From: Chaetorhynchus papuensis
Taxonomy: Eukaryota > Chordata > Aves > Passeriformes > Rhipiduridae
DNA length: 64,000 nucleotides
Assembly (NCBI GenBank): GCA_013396525.1
Contig: VWYX01000292.1
Location: 581,679 to 645,678 of the forward strand
Reading direction: 5' to 3'
Shown: positions 14,035 to 23,476 of the stretch, piece by piece
How the letters are laid out: each line of letters opens with the position of its first letter
Position numbering within the stretch: position 1 is the first letter of the stretch
The notes under the pieces: model-generated
Database searches by the model: none
Seen by the model: the letters and a program-made list of their open reading frames with translations, nothing else
What the model was told of the DNA's origin: nothing
Program-made: the position numbers and the translations under genes

Positions 14035-14350
14035 TGATGCAGTTAGAAATTCCTATTTCCTTCTTCTTCTTGGACTCTAAATTCTACTGTAAAATTATTG
14101 GTTAAAATCTACCGCAGTTCCTGCAACGATAATAGATCTGTTACATGGACATTGGTTTAAATCTATAAACAATAAATTACATTAGATATAGTATAAAAGG
14201 TCTCGGGGAGGCAGAGAGCCATCTGTCCACTTCTTTCCTCGCTTTAGCTTGCAGCTGCCGCTTTGCTAGCTGTAATGCAGATAAGATAGAATAAACAACA
14301 AGAAACACCAGCATTCAGCGTCTTCACTTTTTCTACCTGCGATACCAGCA
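14035..14350 (+). mobile_element. LTR-like block with TATA box and poly(A) signal
   Basis: Seen: TG at 14035 after a purine-rich stretch (AAGATGGTGGAA, a polypurine-tract-like sequence), TATAAAAG at 14192-14199, AATAAA at 14290-14295, and CA at 14350. The spacing of promoter and poly(A) signal fits a short LTR. No matching 5' LTR or target duplication was found, so borders are approximate and the element is probably a 3' LTR with a truncated internal region (see 13634-13927). Confidence 0.5.
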
Positions 14351-15054
14351 TGGACAAAATTCCTCATGTCAGACCTGATAACGAGGCCAGGATCTGACAC
14401 CCACCTCCTGACTAGGGGCAGATGAAGTACACCACCTCCAGTCAAGGTACAGACTAGAAGGTGCCACCACAAGCTCCCTTGCTCTCCCACTGAAGATACC
14501 TGTGTTACCTTCTGAAGATCTGAATCAAAGGAAATTTGGAAAACAAAAGAGCTTTTAAGTGTGGGGCCTGGCAGAATGGACAAATAAGACAGCTGAGGCT
14601 GCATTTTTCTCCTTCAAGTATTTTGTTCCAATCTTTGGATTTTGCTCTTTGGGGAGTGGGAATGGGGGAATGCCCTGATAGCATTTCATAAAGTTCATGA
14701 TATTGGAGATTTTTAACAAGTTTTTGGGTAAATAGCCCAAAGCCTGGATACATACTCTGAAACTGGACAGTGAAAGGAACGTATTCTCATTTAACTTTAC
14801 AGCTGAAATAGAAAAGTTTATTGCTGCTGCAGGGAACTCTTTCTCAGTTATCTGAGGAATCAAAAGCAGAGTGTATTTGGGGTTTTAACCTTTCTTAATA
14901 ACATGCCAAAGATGCTTGAAGTTGACACCTACATAGTCCTGCTATTGTCAATAGGATACATGGAACCTGAGGCACTCTTAGCCCAAACAAGCAGGGAAGG
15001 GATCAACAGTCTGCTACCAATTTAAACTGGTGCATTCTCCTCCCAGTGATGGGA
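14351..15054. other. Unassigned sequence
   Basis: The segment after the LTR-like block has overlapping minus-strand ORFs of 82 to 112 codons with no recognisable content. It may include diverged retroelement sequence. No gene supported. Confidence 0.4.
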
Positions 15055-15165
15055 CTTGTGCTCCAGACCCCTCAACAGCTCTGTTGCCCTTCTCTGGACA
15101 CACATCAGAACCTCAATGTCCTTCTTGCTGTGGGAAGCCCAACACCGAGCACAGGAATCAACATT
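15055..15165 (-). mobile_element. CR1 LINE fragment
   Basis: Seen: the plus strand reads CTCCAGACCCCTC, GTTGCCCTTCTCTGGACACA, CCTCAATGTCCTTCTTG. This is the antisense of a conserved part of the CR1 3' region (end of ORF2). Both ends are diverged. Confidence 0.7.
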
Positions 15166-15741
15166 AGGAGTCTGAAGGACCTGGCAGGTCCAATTTCTAC
15201 CAGAAAGTGTTGAAACCTCAGCACTTCAGGTGATACTAAGGCACAGATTAGAGGGACATGTTTGGTTAGACCAAGATTGCTCTAGTCTTTCTGGATCATA
15301 TCTCACCACAGGCCTAAGAAACAGATGCCTAGAAAATAGACCAGAAGCCCTGCAGTGGAGAGGAGAGAAGGCTTGTGGCCTCTGTCGGGATTCAGATGCT
15401 TTGTGGTTTTAGGTGAATGCCTCTACATGGACTACCCAAGGCTCAAGGACCCAAACTTTTCAACTGTGCCAAGCAGATGGCTTTTGGAAATCTTTTGGAG
15501 CAACTAGCCCCAAGGTGTGACATTTCTATAGCACTGCCCAGGGCAGAGCTGCACAGAAGCCATGAGCCTAACATCCCGGCAGGAACTGGTCCACAGCATC
15601 TTAAAGAACTGGGAAAAAATGCAAGGAGCATTTGGAGTGGAAATATCTTTTATTATTATATCTACTACCTTCTCTTTGGTTCATAGAGAATGAAGAACAT
15701 TTGGTTCCATTAATAAGCAGAATAATTAAAAAAATACTAAC

Positions 15742-15942
15742 CTTGCAATAGCATCAAGTTCTACAACTTTAACTATCAGAGTGTCAGGTAGCTCTGTATT
15801 GAGTGCTGGAAAAACAAAATGGTTTTGTATGGCCAAAGGTGGGCTTTCCTCACAAGACAGGTCCACATAAACAGGTTCTATATTCTGGTAAATATGTATA
15901 AGTGCACTAAAGTATCTATGCTTTAAGCTCTGACCTTGTGGT
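15742..15942 (-). CDS. Candidate coding exon, about 201 nt
   Basis: Seen: a long open segment ending at donor GCAAG followed by gttagt. Residues include HRYFSALIHIYQNIEPVYVD, then ESPPLAIQNHFVFPALNTEL and PDTLIVKVVELDAIA. The frame stays open upstream to about 16007, so the acceptor is uncertain. The AG before 15942 (TATTTTGAG) gives the phase needed by both neighbours but has a poor pyrimidine tract. The protein looks like a folded beta-sandwich edge with a C-terminal Val-rich strand. Not recognised. Confidence 0.35.
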
Positions 15943-16286
15943 CTCAAAATACCAGTTTGGAGAGAATTTAATGTGAAAGAAACTTGGTGTTGCAAAATGA
16001 AAGCCATGTCTTTTTAATTGAGAGTAGGATGAATAAAATGGAGGTTGAGTTCAATGGTAGATCATGTTTTCATGGTTATCAAGTCTTGTTACAGAAGATA
16101 ATAAGTATTAACTATTGTACAACACTGCTTCCTTGCTTCATCATTTAAACACAAAAAGCAGATAGAATTGTTTGTAGCATACTCGGCTCATAGAATAGTA
16201 ATTTAGCTTATTTCATGAGAGATTACATCGACTGTTATCTCCATTTGCAGAAAAAGGATTAAGTACTGCATCGATCTGGGTAATAC

Positions 16287-16451
16287 CTTCTGCTGTGGTT
16301 TGTCCTGCTTGATATGATGCCTGAAGGCTGAAAGCAGCAGGTACTGCCTGTCAATCACTGGACCTGAGCTACCAAATAACTGCACTTTAGCATTGGTTCT
16401 GTTCTGCCCCTTCAAGGGCATCTCTAAATGTTTCTTGTTAAAATGTTCTTT
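16287..16451 (-). CDS. Possible coding exon, 165 nt, conflicts in phase with neighbours
   Basis: Seen: good acceptor (TATTGATTGCCTCAG) and donor (CAGAAG, then gtatta). It gives 55 codons in phase 0-0, open in that frame only, including MPLKGQNRTNAKVQLFGSSG and IDRQYLLLSAF. It lies between the candidate exons at 17020-17182 and 15742-15942, whose shared phase 2 does not allow it between them. It could be an alternative exon, part of an isoform with a different donor upstream, or a chance open segment. Confidence 0.2.
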
Positions 16452-17019
16452 CTGAGGCAATCAATATGTTATGAAGGTGTGAATTTGCTGATTTTGTATA
16501 TCATAGGTTTTTAAACCACAGTGACTTAAATCAGAGAAAGCATTGAGTTTTGCTTTCTTTTTATTTTTTTTAATCAGGCAAGTAGCTTTGTGTAATAAAA
16601 GTGAAGAACAAAGGCAAGAGTAATGATGATTTTTTTTCTTTAAACTGAGGTAATAGCATTCTCTTTTACTGTTACTTTTCCCTGTGGGATCAAGGTCATG
16701 TAGGTCAGTCAAGAAAAATTGTTTAGTATACATTATGTTTATTTCTGTGTTGAATAAACCTTTGAAATTTTTCTTTTTTTCCATAATGCCATTTGAAGGT
16801 ACTTGCTAACAAGTCTGTTTCTCGCTTATTTGATGTCTCCTTATTCAGAAGCTGACCTGTTTCTGGCTGCCCTAAAGGCATGTACCTCTGTTCCTCTGCA
16901 CAAACAGTCCTCCTGAAGCTGCACCACAGCTCAACACCCAGAGAATCCTGATAGGATCATAAGTGGGGATGCCAAGTGTTTTGAAAATCAAAGTGCTGGA
17001 GTTTTATTGATGATGAAAC

Positions 17020-17182
17020 CTCAGTAAGTAATATTTTTCAGGTGAAATGTTAAGCCTGGAGCTAGAAGTTGGAATAGGAGGAATATGGTAGTGAAGACCG
17101 GAGGCACCCAGCAGAATGAGCATTAAACATCTTCCAGCTGACCATGGTCCTTCTATTAACCAACCTAAGACATTGCAATTAC
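17020..17182 (-). CDS. Candidate coding exon, about 163 nt
   Basis: Seen: textbook acceptor (GCTTTTTTTGTTCTCTTTTCAG). The segment is open in one frame only, entered with two bases: NCNVLGWLIEGPWSAG, then a hydrophobic run (CLMLILLGASGL), then HYHIPPIPTSSSRLNISPEK. The 3' end is uncertain. The donor used here is CTGAG followed by gtttca, which is weak but gives the phase required by the exon at 15742-15942. Without it the frame ends at a TAA near 17004 that overlaps an AATAAA, so this could instead be a terminal exon. The hydrophobic run could be a membrane segment or a buried strand. Confidence 0.35.
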
Positions 17183-17582
17183 CTGAAAAGAGAACAAAAA
17201 AAGCAGTTACTTGTTTAATTTTTATATTTTCATACGCAAATCTATATGTTGTCAAGGTGGATGGGACTCTCTAGGTTCTCCTAAATTTCAGGCTTCAAAG
17301 TTGAATCCCAGAATGAGTCCATATCAGAATAAGGGTTACAACATTTGCTTTGTGGTCCTGAGGCCAAACGGCATGACCAGTCTGTTCTTGGACAGCTGCA
17401 TGTTCTCCAAAGGGCAGCAGCCAAACTGTCTGCTAGGAAGAATCCCTGGCACATGCTGTTTTCAGACTGAGCTTAGACAACGTCTGAGAGCTGCAGCAGC
17501 CTCAGTGACTTTGCTGGGGATAAATGATAGCTACAGACCTTGTGCCTGTCCTGTTTTATTTAGTATCATGACATACCTTCCT

Positions 17583-17625
17583 ACCTATATATCTATCTAT
17601 CTATCTGTGTACATATATCTGTACA
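17583..17625. repeat. Interrupted (TATC)n/(TATA)n microsatellite
   Basis: ATCTATCTATCTATCTGTG with TATA-containing flanks. It accounts for the Tyr/Ile-rich part of a 201-codon plus-strand ORF that I reject as a gene. Confidence 0.8.
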
Positions 17626-17999
17626 CGTTGTGTACTATGTATCAGAGGCTTTATGCTGCAGAACTAAACGAATACAATCCATTGCATTGCCTTCCCCTCC
17701 TACTTGCAGGAGTCTCGCTGATTTCATTCAGCATGTTTCAGCTCTGCAACCTGGGAGTGAAATATCAGTCTCTGAAAGGTAGCAGCGCAGTATACAAATT
17801 CACACAGGGGTACTGAACACCTGAAGTACAGAACAGTAGAGACCTCAACCCATTTAGAGGGTTTGTGAGACCTACAGGTAAGAGAGTGGTCCTCAAGGCA
17901 CTGGGAGGTCCTCGTACCTTTGCTCTGACCTGCCAAGAAAGGGTAAGAAAAAAGTTATAAAAATTAAAACATCATTAGTCACTGAGGTACAGTTATAAG

Positions 18000-20550
18000 T
18001 CCCTCCCCAAATCTTACTCCTTTGAAAAATATGCTGATGTCACCTCTGGGGAACCATCACAAGAAGGTAATGTTCTATTCCCTTTGAAAATATGTCCTAA
18101 GCAGCAAAGTGAAAAACATCTTTTGCTTTGGGAGCAGTGGCAAGAATTAATTCTCTGATAAATGCACAGGCATTTTTTTCTCTCCTTCTAAACAGTTAAC
18201 AGAAATTTGCAAACATCACTGGCATATCTCTACTTCAGAAATTACAGAAATGCATCTATATCATCTGGGAGCTACTATTATTAATACTGAATCTTCCTAC
18301 ATAAGAGAAGTTTAAAAATTACTACTGTGTTTCGCTTCAGCCCACATGACTGTAAGGTGGATTGTTAAGCCCACAAAAACTATACTAAATTAATTTGAAC
18401 TGATGAACACGTGTCTGTACCCTGTGTGCCACATACAACATTTCCTAGCAATAGGAGGTTCCCTCCCGTGGATGTTCTGCACATTGGCTGTGAACAGAAA
18501 TCCCATATAAGCCTGTTTTCAGGGGCTGAGGACTGGGCAGAGTCCTCTGTTTGAAAGGCTTTATTGTTAATGCAGCTGCACACATAAAACACTGCATTGG
18601 AAGACACCAGTGAGAAAAAGACCAAGGCTGGATGTTCCTACCTTTTCAATCTTCCTATCTTTGACCCCAGCAAAGGCAAGAAAATAAAGCATCAGCCAAA
18701 AAGATTAGAGTCCTTGAACTGAGGGGCCAGTCACTGCATTCCAGAGCAACTTCCAGACACTAATCTAAACATTCTCAGTAAGGTCTCAAGGTACTGCCAC
18801 CTCTGAGCTTTCTTTTTAGTGTCTTTCCCTGTGCTCAAAAGAACAAGATTATTTGGGATCCAGAAAGGAACAAAGTCTGAATGCTGTTGTATGTCTTGGT
18901 AAAAAAGGACTCATCTACACATAGGAAACAGGGAGATAATCTGTTTTCCAATAGTTTATATGTATGTTTGGTCAAATGGCTATTTAATCTAGGTGGAAAA
19001 TATGGTCAACTCTAAACAATTTAGTGCAAAACGTCTGTGATAAAGTATTTTATGTGGATGAGAGTAATGTCACTTCCAGACAGGTTTTTGAAGGAAAGAA
19101 TGGCATTGACTTTGTTTGCATATCTTAGATGCTTCACTTCAGGAGAGGGTTAAGAGCTCTAAATATTGAGCAGGAGCAGGTGCCTCCCTGATGAGTAGGG
19201 TATCTAAGCTGTGAAAAGTCAGAGTTTAGATGAAGGCTTGCGTATTCCATTGACAATTGTCCTTGTCTGTAGCTCTCACTCAGTTCTCCATCCACACACT
19301 GTAGACCCTACCTGTGAAATTCAGACCATGGATTTTGTTATGGAAGCCACAGCCAGTCCTAGCAGATATAAATCCTTGCAGGCTAAACTGCATGAGAAAG
19401 ACATCACTTATTGAAAACAAATCAAAAACAGAAGGCAAAAAAGGTAGTAAGAAGAACTCGGTGTGGGAGGCCAGGTAGCATATCACAGTAATTCATGTGA
19501 AGGCAGACATGTTGTTTAACAAATTAATGTTCAAGAGAAAGGGACAGAAGTATAGCTACTGAAAGCCTCTGCCTTGGACTTGCTGTAGTCTCTGCAACTA
19601 TGCAGAGTGAATGTAAAATTAAACCCTTGTGTTAAGTACAAAGAAAATCCTACTACATGTTATACAGAATTATTACAATATATGATATACCCATTTTTCA
19701 GCTACATTAGTGATTTCAAAGATGTTGGGTTCGAGGAAAAAAAAACCTGAACAAGTTGCAAAGGATGTGAGAAAAAGAGTGCATAAGGGACAGTAGAAAA
19801 TACTATGGATTACACACTCACAAACAGACACAAAGTTTGTCTGTATCCTACATGGACAATAGTGGAGCTCTGCTTGAACCAAAAGAAATGTGTTTAGCCG
19901 TAGCACTCTTGATAACAGACATGATTAAAACTATACTCAAGAAACTCTACAACTGATGTCCAGAATGTGCCGATGGAAGCTGCAGCCAACTGCCTGTCAG
20001 AGGAAGCATAAAATTTATGGGAGCTCCTGAGGTTGGTAAAAAAACCCCCAGGGTTTCATCCCTCAGAAAAATAAAGAACAACGAATTCTTGCTTGGCAAG
20101 CGTTTTTTATGCCAAGTTCTCCCAGTCCTGCTGCTCCGCAGCTATTGCACTGTCTGCACAGTTTTTTCTCCATTTAGGTATTAGCTGGTCCAACTGTCAG
20201 ATGCAGCCAAGCCTAAGAAATAGCGTGACATCTTCTGAGTGACTGCAGATTACTAAGTGGAAACACCACCAGCAGCCATTAGTCTTAAGGGACATGGCAG
20301 GAGAGAGACCTCAAACTTCATTTTAACTAGGAGTAAAAAGATATGCTAAAACATCTGAGAGTAAAGTATCTTTCCTCATTAGATAAAAATGGGATTTAAA
20401 AACAAGGCATTTTATCAAAACCATGGAAATCTAAATCCCTCTGTGTGACTAGCATGTATGCTGTACTTTTAACAGGAAGAAATGGGCATCCCTGTAGCCT
20501 GTGTACAATATTTATGTGACTTGAAAATTTTTGGCAGATTTTGTAACTAC
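18000..20550. other. Unique-looking sequence, no gene seen
   Basis: No interspersed repeat recognised. Small ORFs only. Intronic if the minus-strand gene is real. Confidence 0.5.
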
Positions 20551-20709
20551 CTGGCACAAGTAAAGGTAAGCAGAGGAGGGTCATCATCACTGGACGATGC
20601 AGATTGCCCAAAGGAAGATATCTATTAATACGAACTAGGAGTTGGTTATTGAACACTGACCATATGAATCACCATACTTGACATCTTAGGTGTTTAAAAA
20701 AGCCCTTAC

Positions 20710-20747
20710 CATTCTGCTGCTTATTGGAAAAGAGGAGGGAATACAGT
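20710..20747 (-). CDS. Candidate small coding exon, 38 nt
   Basis: Seen: a very strong acceptor with an uninterrupted pyrimidine tract (CCCTTTTTTTTCC then TTATGTCTAG) and a donor GAATG followed by gtaagg. Two frames are open. The one entered with one base (LYSLLFSNKQQN, leaving one base) fits the exits and entries of its neighbours at 22868-22978 and 17020-17182. At 38 nt, openness alone carries little weight; the case rests on the splice signals and phase. Confidence 0.3.
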
Positions 20748-21352
20748 CTAGACATAAGAGGAAAAAAAAGGGACATGTGCATGTTATACAGCTTCTTTTT
20801 ATTACTGGGCTAGATTAAAATTGCCCAGAATCTAAGAAGCAGGTCAAATTAATCAAATATCTCAAGAAAACCTCTATACAAAAGTGTTCACATGTCATCT
20901 CCAAGGTATTTTCTATTAAGCCCAACCATAGGGCATACTTTGGGGTCATTGGAATATAGTGCATTGCCAAACCAGGTTATTAAACTCATTCCAGCTAGGA
21001 GTGATAAGTAACAGAAATTCTCTACTGAGGAGGAAGAACAGACAATGCTTATGGGGCCCAAATAAATCAGGGCTTGTGAAGGGCACGTTTTCTCCTTTTT
21101 CTCATTCATTGGCCATCTTTCTCCGGTTCCCCTTCCCGGTCCCTAGAATAATGCTTAAGAAAATATCAACACCTCATTATGACAGAAAAATATAACAGTA
21201 AGTTCAAAAGTAGAAAGGTGTGAAACCAGGGAGTGCTATCTAAACAAATCATGATTTCACTGAATGAAGCTGGAAGGGTTAGAAGAAGAGAATTTTTATA
21301 AACACTGTCTTATGTTTCCACTCTCTGGAATTTCAGAAGAGTCGTGAAGTAT

Positions 21353-21948
21353 TGTGTTGGCTTTGTCAGAGGCAGAGCTAATTTTTTTCACAGTGGCTGG
21401 CATGGGGATATGTTTGGGATTTGTGCTGAACACAGGGTTGATAATGTGGAGATGTTTTTGTTATTGCTGAGCAGAGCTTGCACAGAGCCAAGGCCTTTTC
21501 TGCTTCTTGTACTGCCTTGCTGGTGAGGGGTCTGGGGCTGCCTGGGAGGCTGGGAGGAGACACAGCCAGGACAGGTGACCCCAACTGACCAAAGGGATAT
21601 TCCACACCCTGGGACATCATGCTCAGTGTATAAAGTGGAGGAAGAAGGAGGAAGGAGAGGAACATTTGGAGTGATGGTGTTGGTCTTCCCACGTCACTGT
21701 TGTGTGTGATGGGGCCCTGCTTTTCTGGACATGGCTGAACACCTGCCTGCCCATGGGAAGCAGTGAATTCATTCCTTGTTTCATTTTGGGGTTTTGTGGT
21801 GCTTTTGCTCTCTCTATTAGACTCTGTGTATGTCAGCCTGTGAGTTTTCCAGCTTTTACCCTTCTGATTCTCTCCCTTATCCTGCTGGTGGGACAGTGAG
21901 AGAGCAGCTACGTGGGGCTTGGTTGCTGGCTGGGGTTAAAACACGACA
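21353..21948 (+). mobile_element. ERVL-type solo LTR with perfect 5-bp target duplication
   Basis: Seen: the block starts TGTGTTGGCTTTG and ends GGGGTTAAAACACGACA. It is flanked by AGTAT at 21348-21352 and again at 21949-21953. TATAAAG lies at 21628-21634, and a degraded poly(A) hexamer (ATTAGA) near 21817 is followed by a pyrimidine-rich tail. A 5-bp duplication is usual for class III (ERVL-like) and some other avian ERVs. There is no internal sequence, so this is a solo LTR left by LTR-LTR recombination. ORFs on either strand within it are not genes. Confidence 0.88.
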
Positions 21949-22867
21949 AGTATGATAGACTCCAATGGATAAATTTACTTTAAAGTAGTCAATAACTGAA
22001 TATTTGCATTTTCCCTGTTCAAAGGGGTTTTGATTTGAAGGCTGCTAAACAGAATAAAGCTGATTAAGAGGAAAACTACCTTCTCCCAGCACTTTGAATG
22101 TTAACAAGATGCATTTGTAGGGGCAGCTAAGCCAATGGAGAGTAATTTAAGTGAAAAAAAATCCTTACATTAAGACTTTCATTCCATTAACATATTGTCT
22201 CTAAAGTTAAAAATCAGGAAAGGGGTTCTGTGACAATTAAATATGCCACATATTTTGAAATGAGAGATAGTAACACTTATCCATAAGATTAAGAGCTTTC
22301 GATCTAAGCTTTTTCAAACAGCTTTGCAAAAAAATAAGCAAATATAGTTGCAAGGCTGAGCCATCATGTTCCAAGTCAGCTAAAAGGAAATGTGCTTGGA
22401 CAAACCCTAACTTCACAGAGTCTAAAAGGAAGTGCTGACCCAAGTTTAACTATAGTGATGTGAATAATACTACACTAATGTAGCATTACCATATGTATTA
22501 TAATTCCACAGCCATAGATTTTCTTGAAGAAAACAGCTGCAGTGCTGAAGTTTTAATCTTCTCAAAATTACAAGGTAGAAAAATTACTCAGGCCTCAGAA
22601 TCCAAGTATCACAAAAGGAATGGTTATGAAGACTGTCATTATGGCAACTATTTGCCCTTTCTTTTTGTTAAAAAGGTTTTTAGTCCTCAAATTTGGTTTT
22701 GATATCTTCTTGTAATAGGCCACTGGTATATGTTTTTAAATGTCCATCTCTTCTTTTCAAAACAACAGCAAACTTTCTAAGGTCTGTGATAAAGAGAGAA
22801 GGGTTAGGGAAAATACTGTTCCAGCTCAGTTAATGACAGATCTTCTGCTCAAAATAAGGAAAAATAC
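21949..22867. other. Unique-looking sequence, no gene seen
   Basis: Small ORFs only and no repeat recognised. It lies between the LTR and the candidate exon at 22868. Confidence 0.45.
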
Positions 22868-22978
22868 CTGGCATCTGGAAGAGCTGTCAGAGTGAAAAAT
22901 ACACTTCTGATTTATCTTCAAAGGTATGAGTGCAGCCAGTAATGTATACCACGGTCATCTGATTGTCAGGTGAGGAAT
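22868..22978 (-). CDS. Candidate coding exon, 111 nt, with an apparent 1-base frameshift
   Basis: Seen: strong acceptor (ACTACTTTTCTAACAG) and good donor (GCCAG, then gtattt). The only open frame enters with two split-codon bases, matching the exon at 23393-23476. It reads SSPDNQMTVVYITGC then HTFEDKSEVYF, and meets TGA at 22887-22889. One extra base in the five-T run (plus-strand A run at 22895-22899) would keep the frame open to the donor and give exit phase 2, which fits the next candidate exon. Inferred: a homopolymer-length error in the assembly, or a real disabling mutation. If the deletion is real, the gene may be a pseudogene or polymorphic null. Confidence 0.42.
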
Positions 22979-23392
22979 CTGTTAGAAAAGTAGTATGGCT
23001 TCCTTCTGACTTGGATACCCAAGTTTCTTCTGAAGAAACCAATTCCTGTCTCTCATTTTATCAGAGCGCAGATGTGAGAAGGTACATGCTTGGGTCAAGA
23101 AGCCTGGGCATGCTTTCAGATCCACTAGGTTAAATATAGTCATTGCAAGGAGACTCCAGCTGGGCCCTGCAAGTTTCAACTATCAAAGATATCAACCTCT
23201 TAATGTGTGTGTCTTCCTCCTACACATGCACTGGTAGAGTTTATCCTGCAATTTGGGACATCATATGGCACATCTGTCTGGCAAACAGAAGGCTCACAGA
23301 ACAGGACAAAGCTTCCAGTACTGTGCAGTCAGTATTCTGGTCACCTCCTGGAGTTCTGTAAACAAAACTTACAGAAAGTGTATTTTCATTAC

Positions 23393-23476
23393 CTTCCATT
23401 TTTGAGCTACCAAGATTCACTCGAGTAATTTTTCCACATTTCACCAGCACTTCTTTTCTAACAAGGTCATTTTTCC
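23393..23476 (-). CDS. Candidate coding exon, 84 nt, unknown protein
   Basis: Seen: the acceptor is a clean CAG-less CCTAG preceded by a TTCTTAAAACAGCCTATT-like tract, and the donor is GGAAG followed by gtaatg. Only one of three frames is open. It starts with two bases of a split codon, then gives 27 codons beginning KNDLVRKEVLVKCGK and ending NLGSSKME, and leaves one base. Lys/Val alternation suggests beta strand. The exit phase fits the exon at 22868-22978, about 410 bases downstream. No family recognised. This is one of the two best-supported exons of the set. Confidence 0.45.

Larger units (their letters stand above)
6467..23476 (-). other. Candidate multi-exon host gene, seven phase-compatible exons
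   Basis: Seen: seven minus-strand segments (23393-23476, 22868-22978, 20710-20747, 17020-17182, 15742-15942, 10659-10855, 6467-6543) each have an AG before and a GT after and at least one open frame. Read right to left, the exit phase of each (1, 2, 1, 2, 2, 1) matches the entry of the next, once one base is allowed for in the second exon. Pyrimidine-rich acceptors are strong at 23477, 22979, 20748 and 17183, but weak at 15943 and 10856. Inferred: a protein with many beta strands and Ser/Asp-rich linkers. I do not recognise the family. Large introns and small exons suit a long vertebrate gene. Two other open segments inside the interval (20551-20621, 16287-16451) do not fit the phases. Acceptors at 15943 and 10856 were chosen partly because they fit, so the phase match is weaker evidence than it looks. 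Confidence 0.4.

Noticed and set aside
17211..17816. Longest ORF, 201 codons, plus strand
   Set aside because: It runs through a TATC microsatellite and is antisense to a stronger candidate exon's intron. Composition is mixed and no domain is recognisable.
20551..20621. 71-nt open segment on the minus strand with Ser/Asp-rich translation (GQSASSSDDDPP)
   Set aside because: The donor is fair but the acceptor has no pyrimidine tract. It lies only 88 bases from the candidate exon at 20710-20747, and neither open frame fits the phases of the chain.
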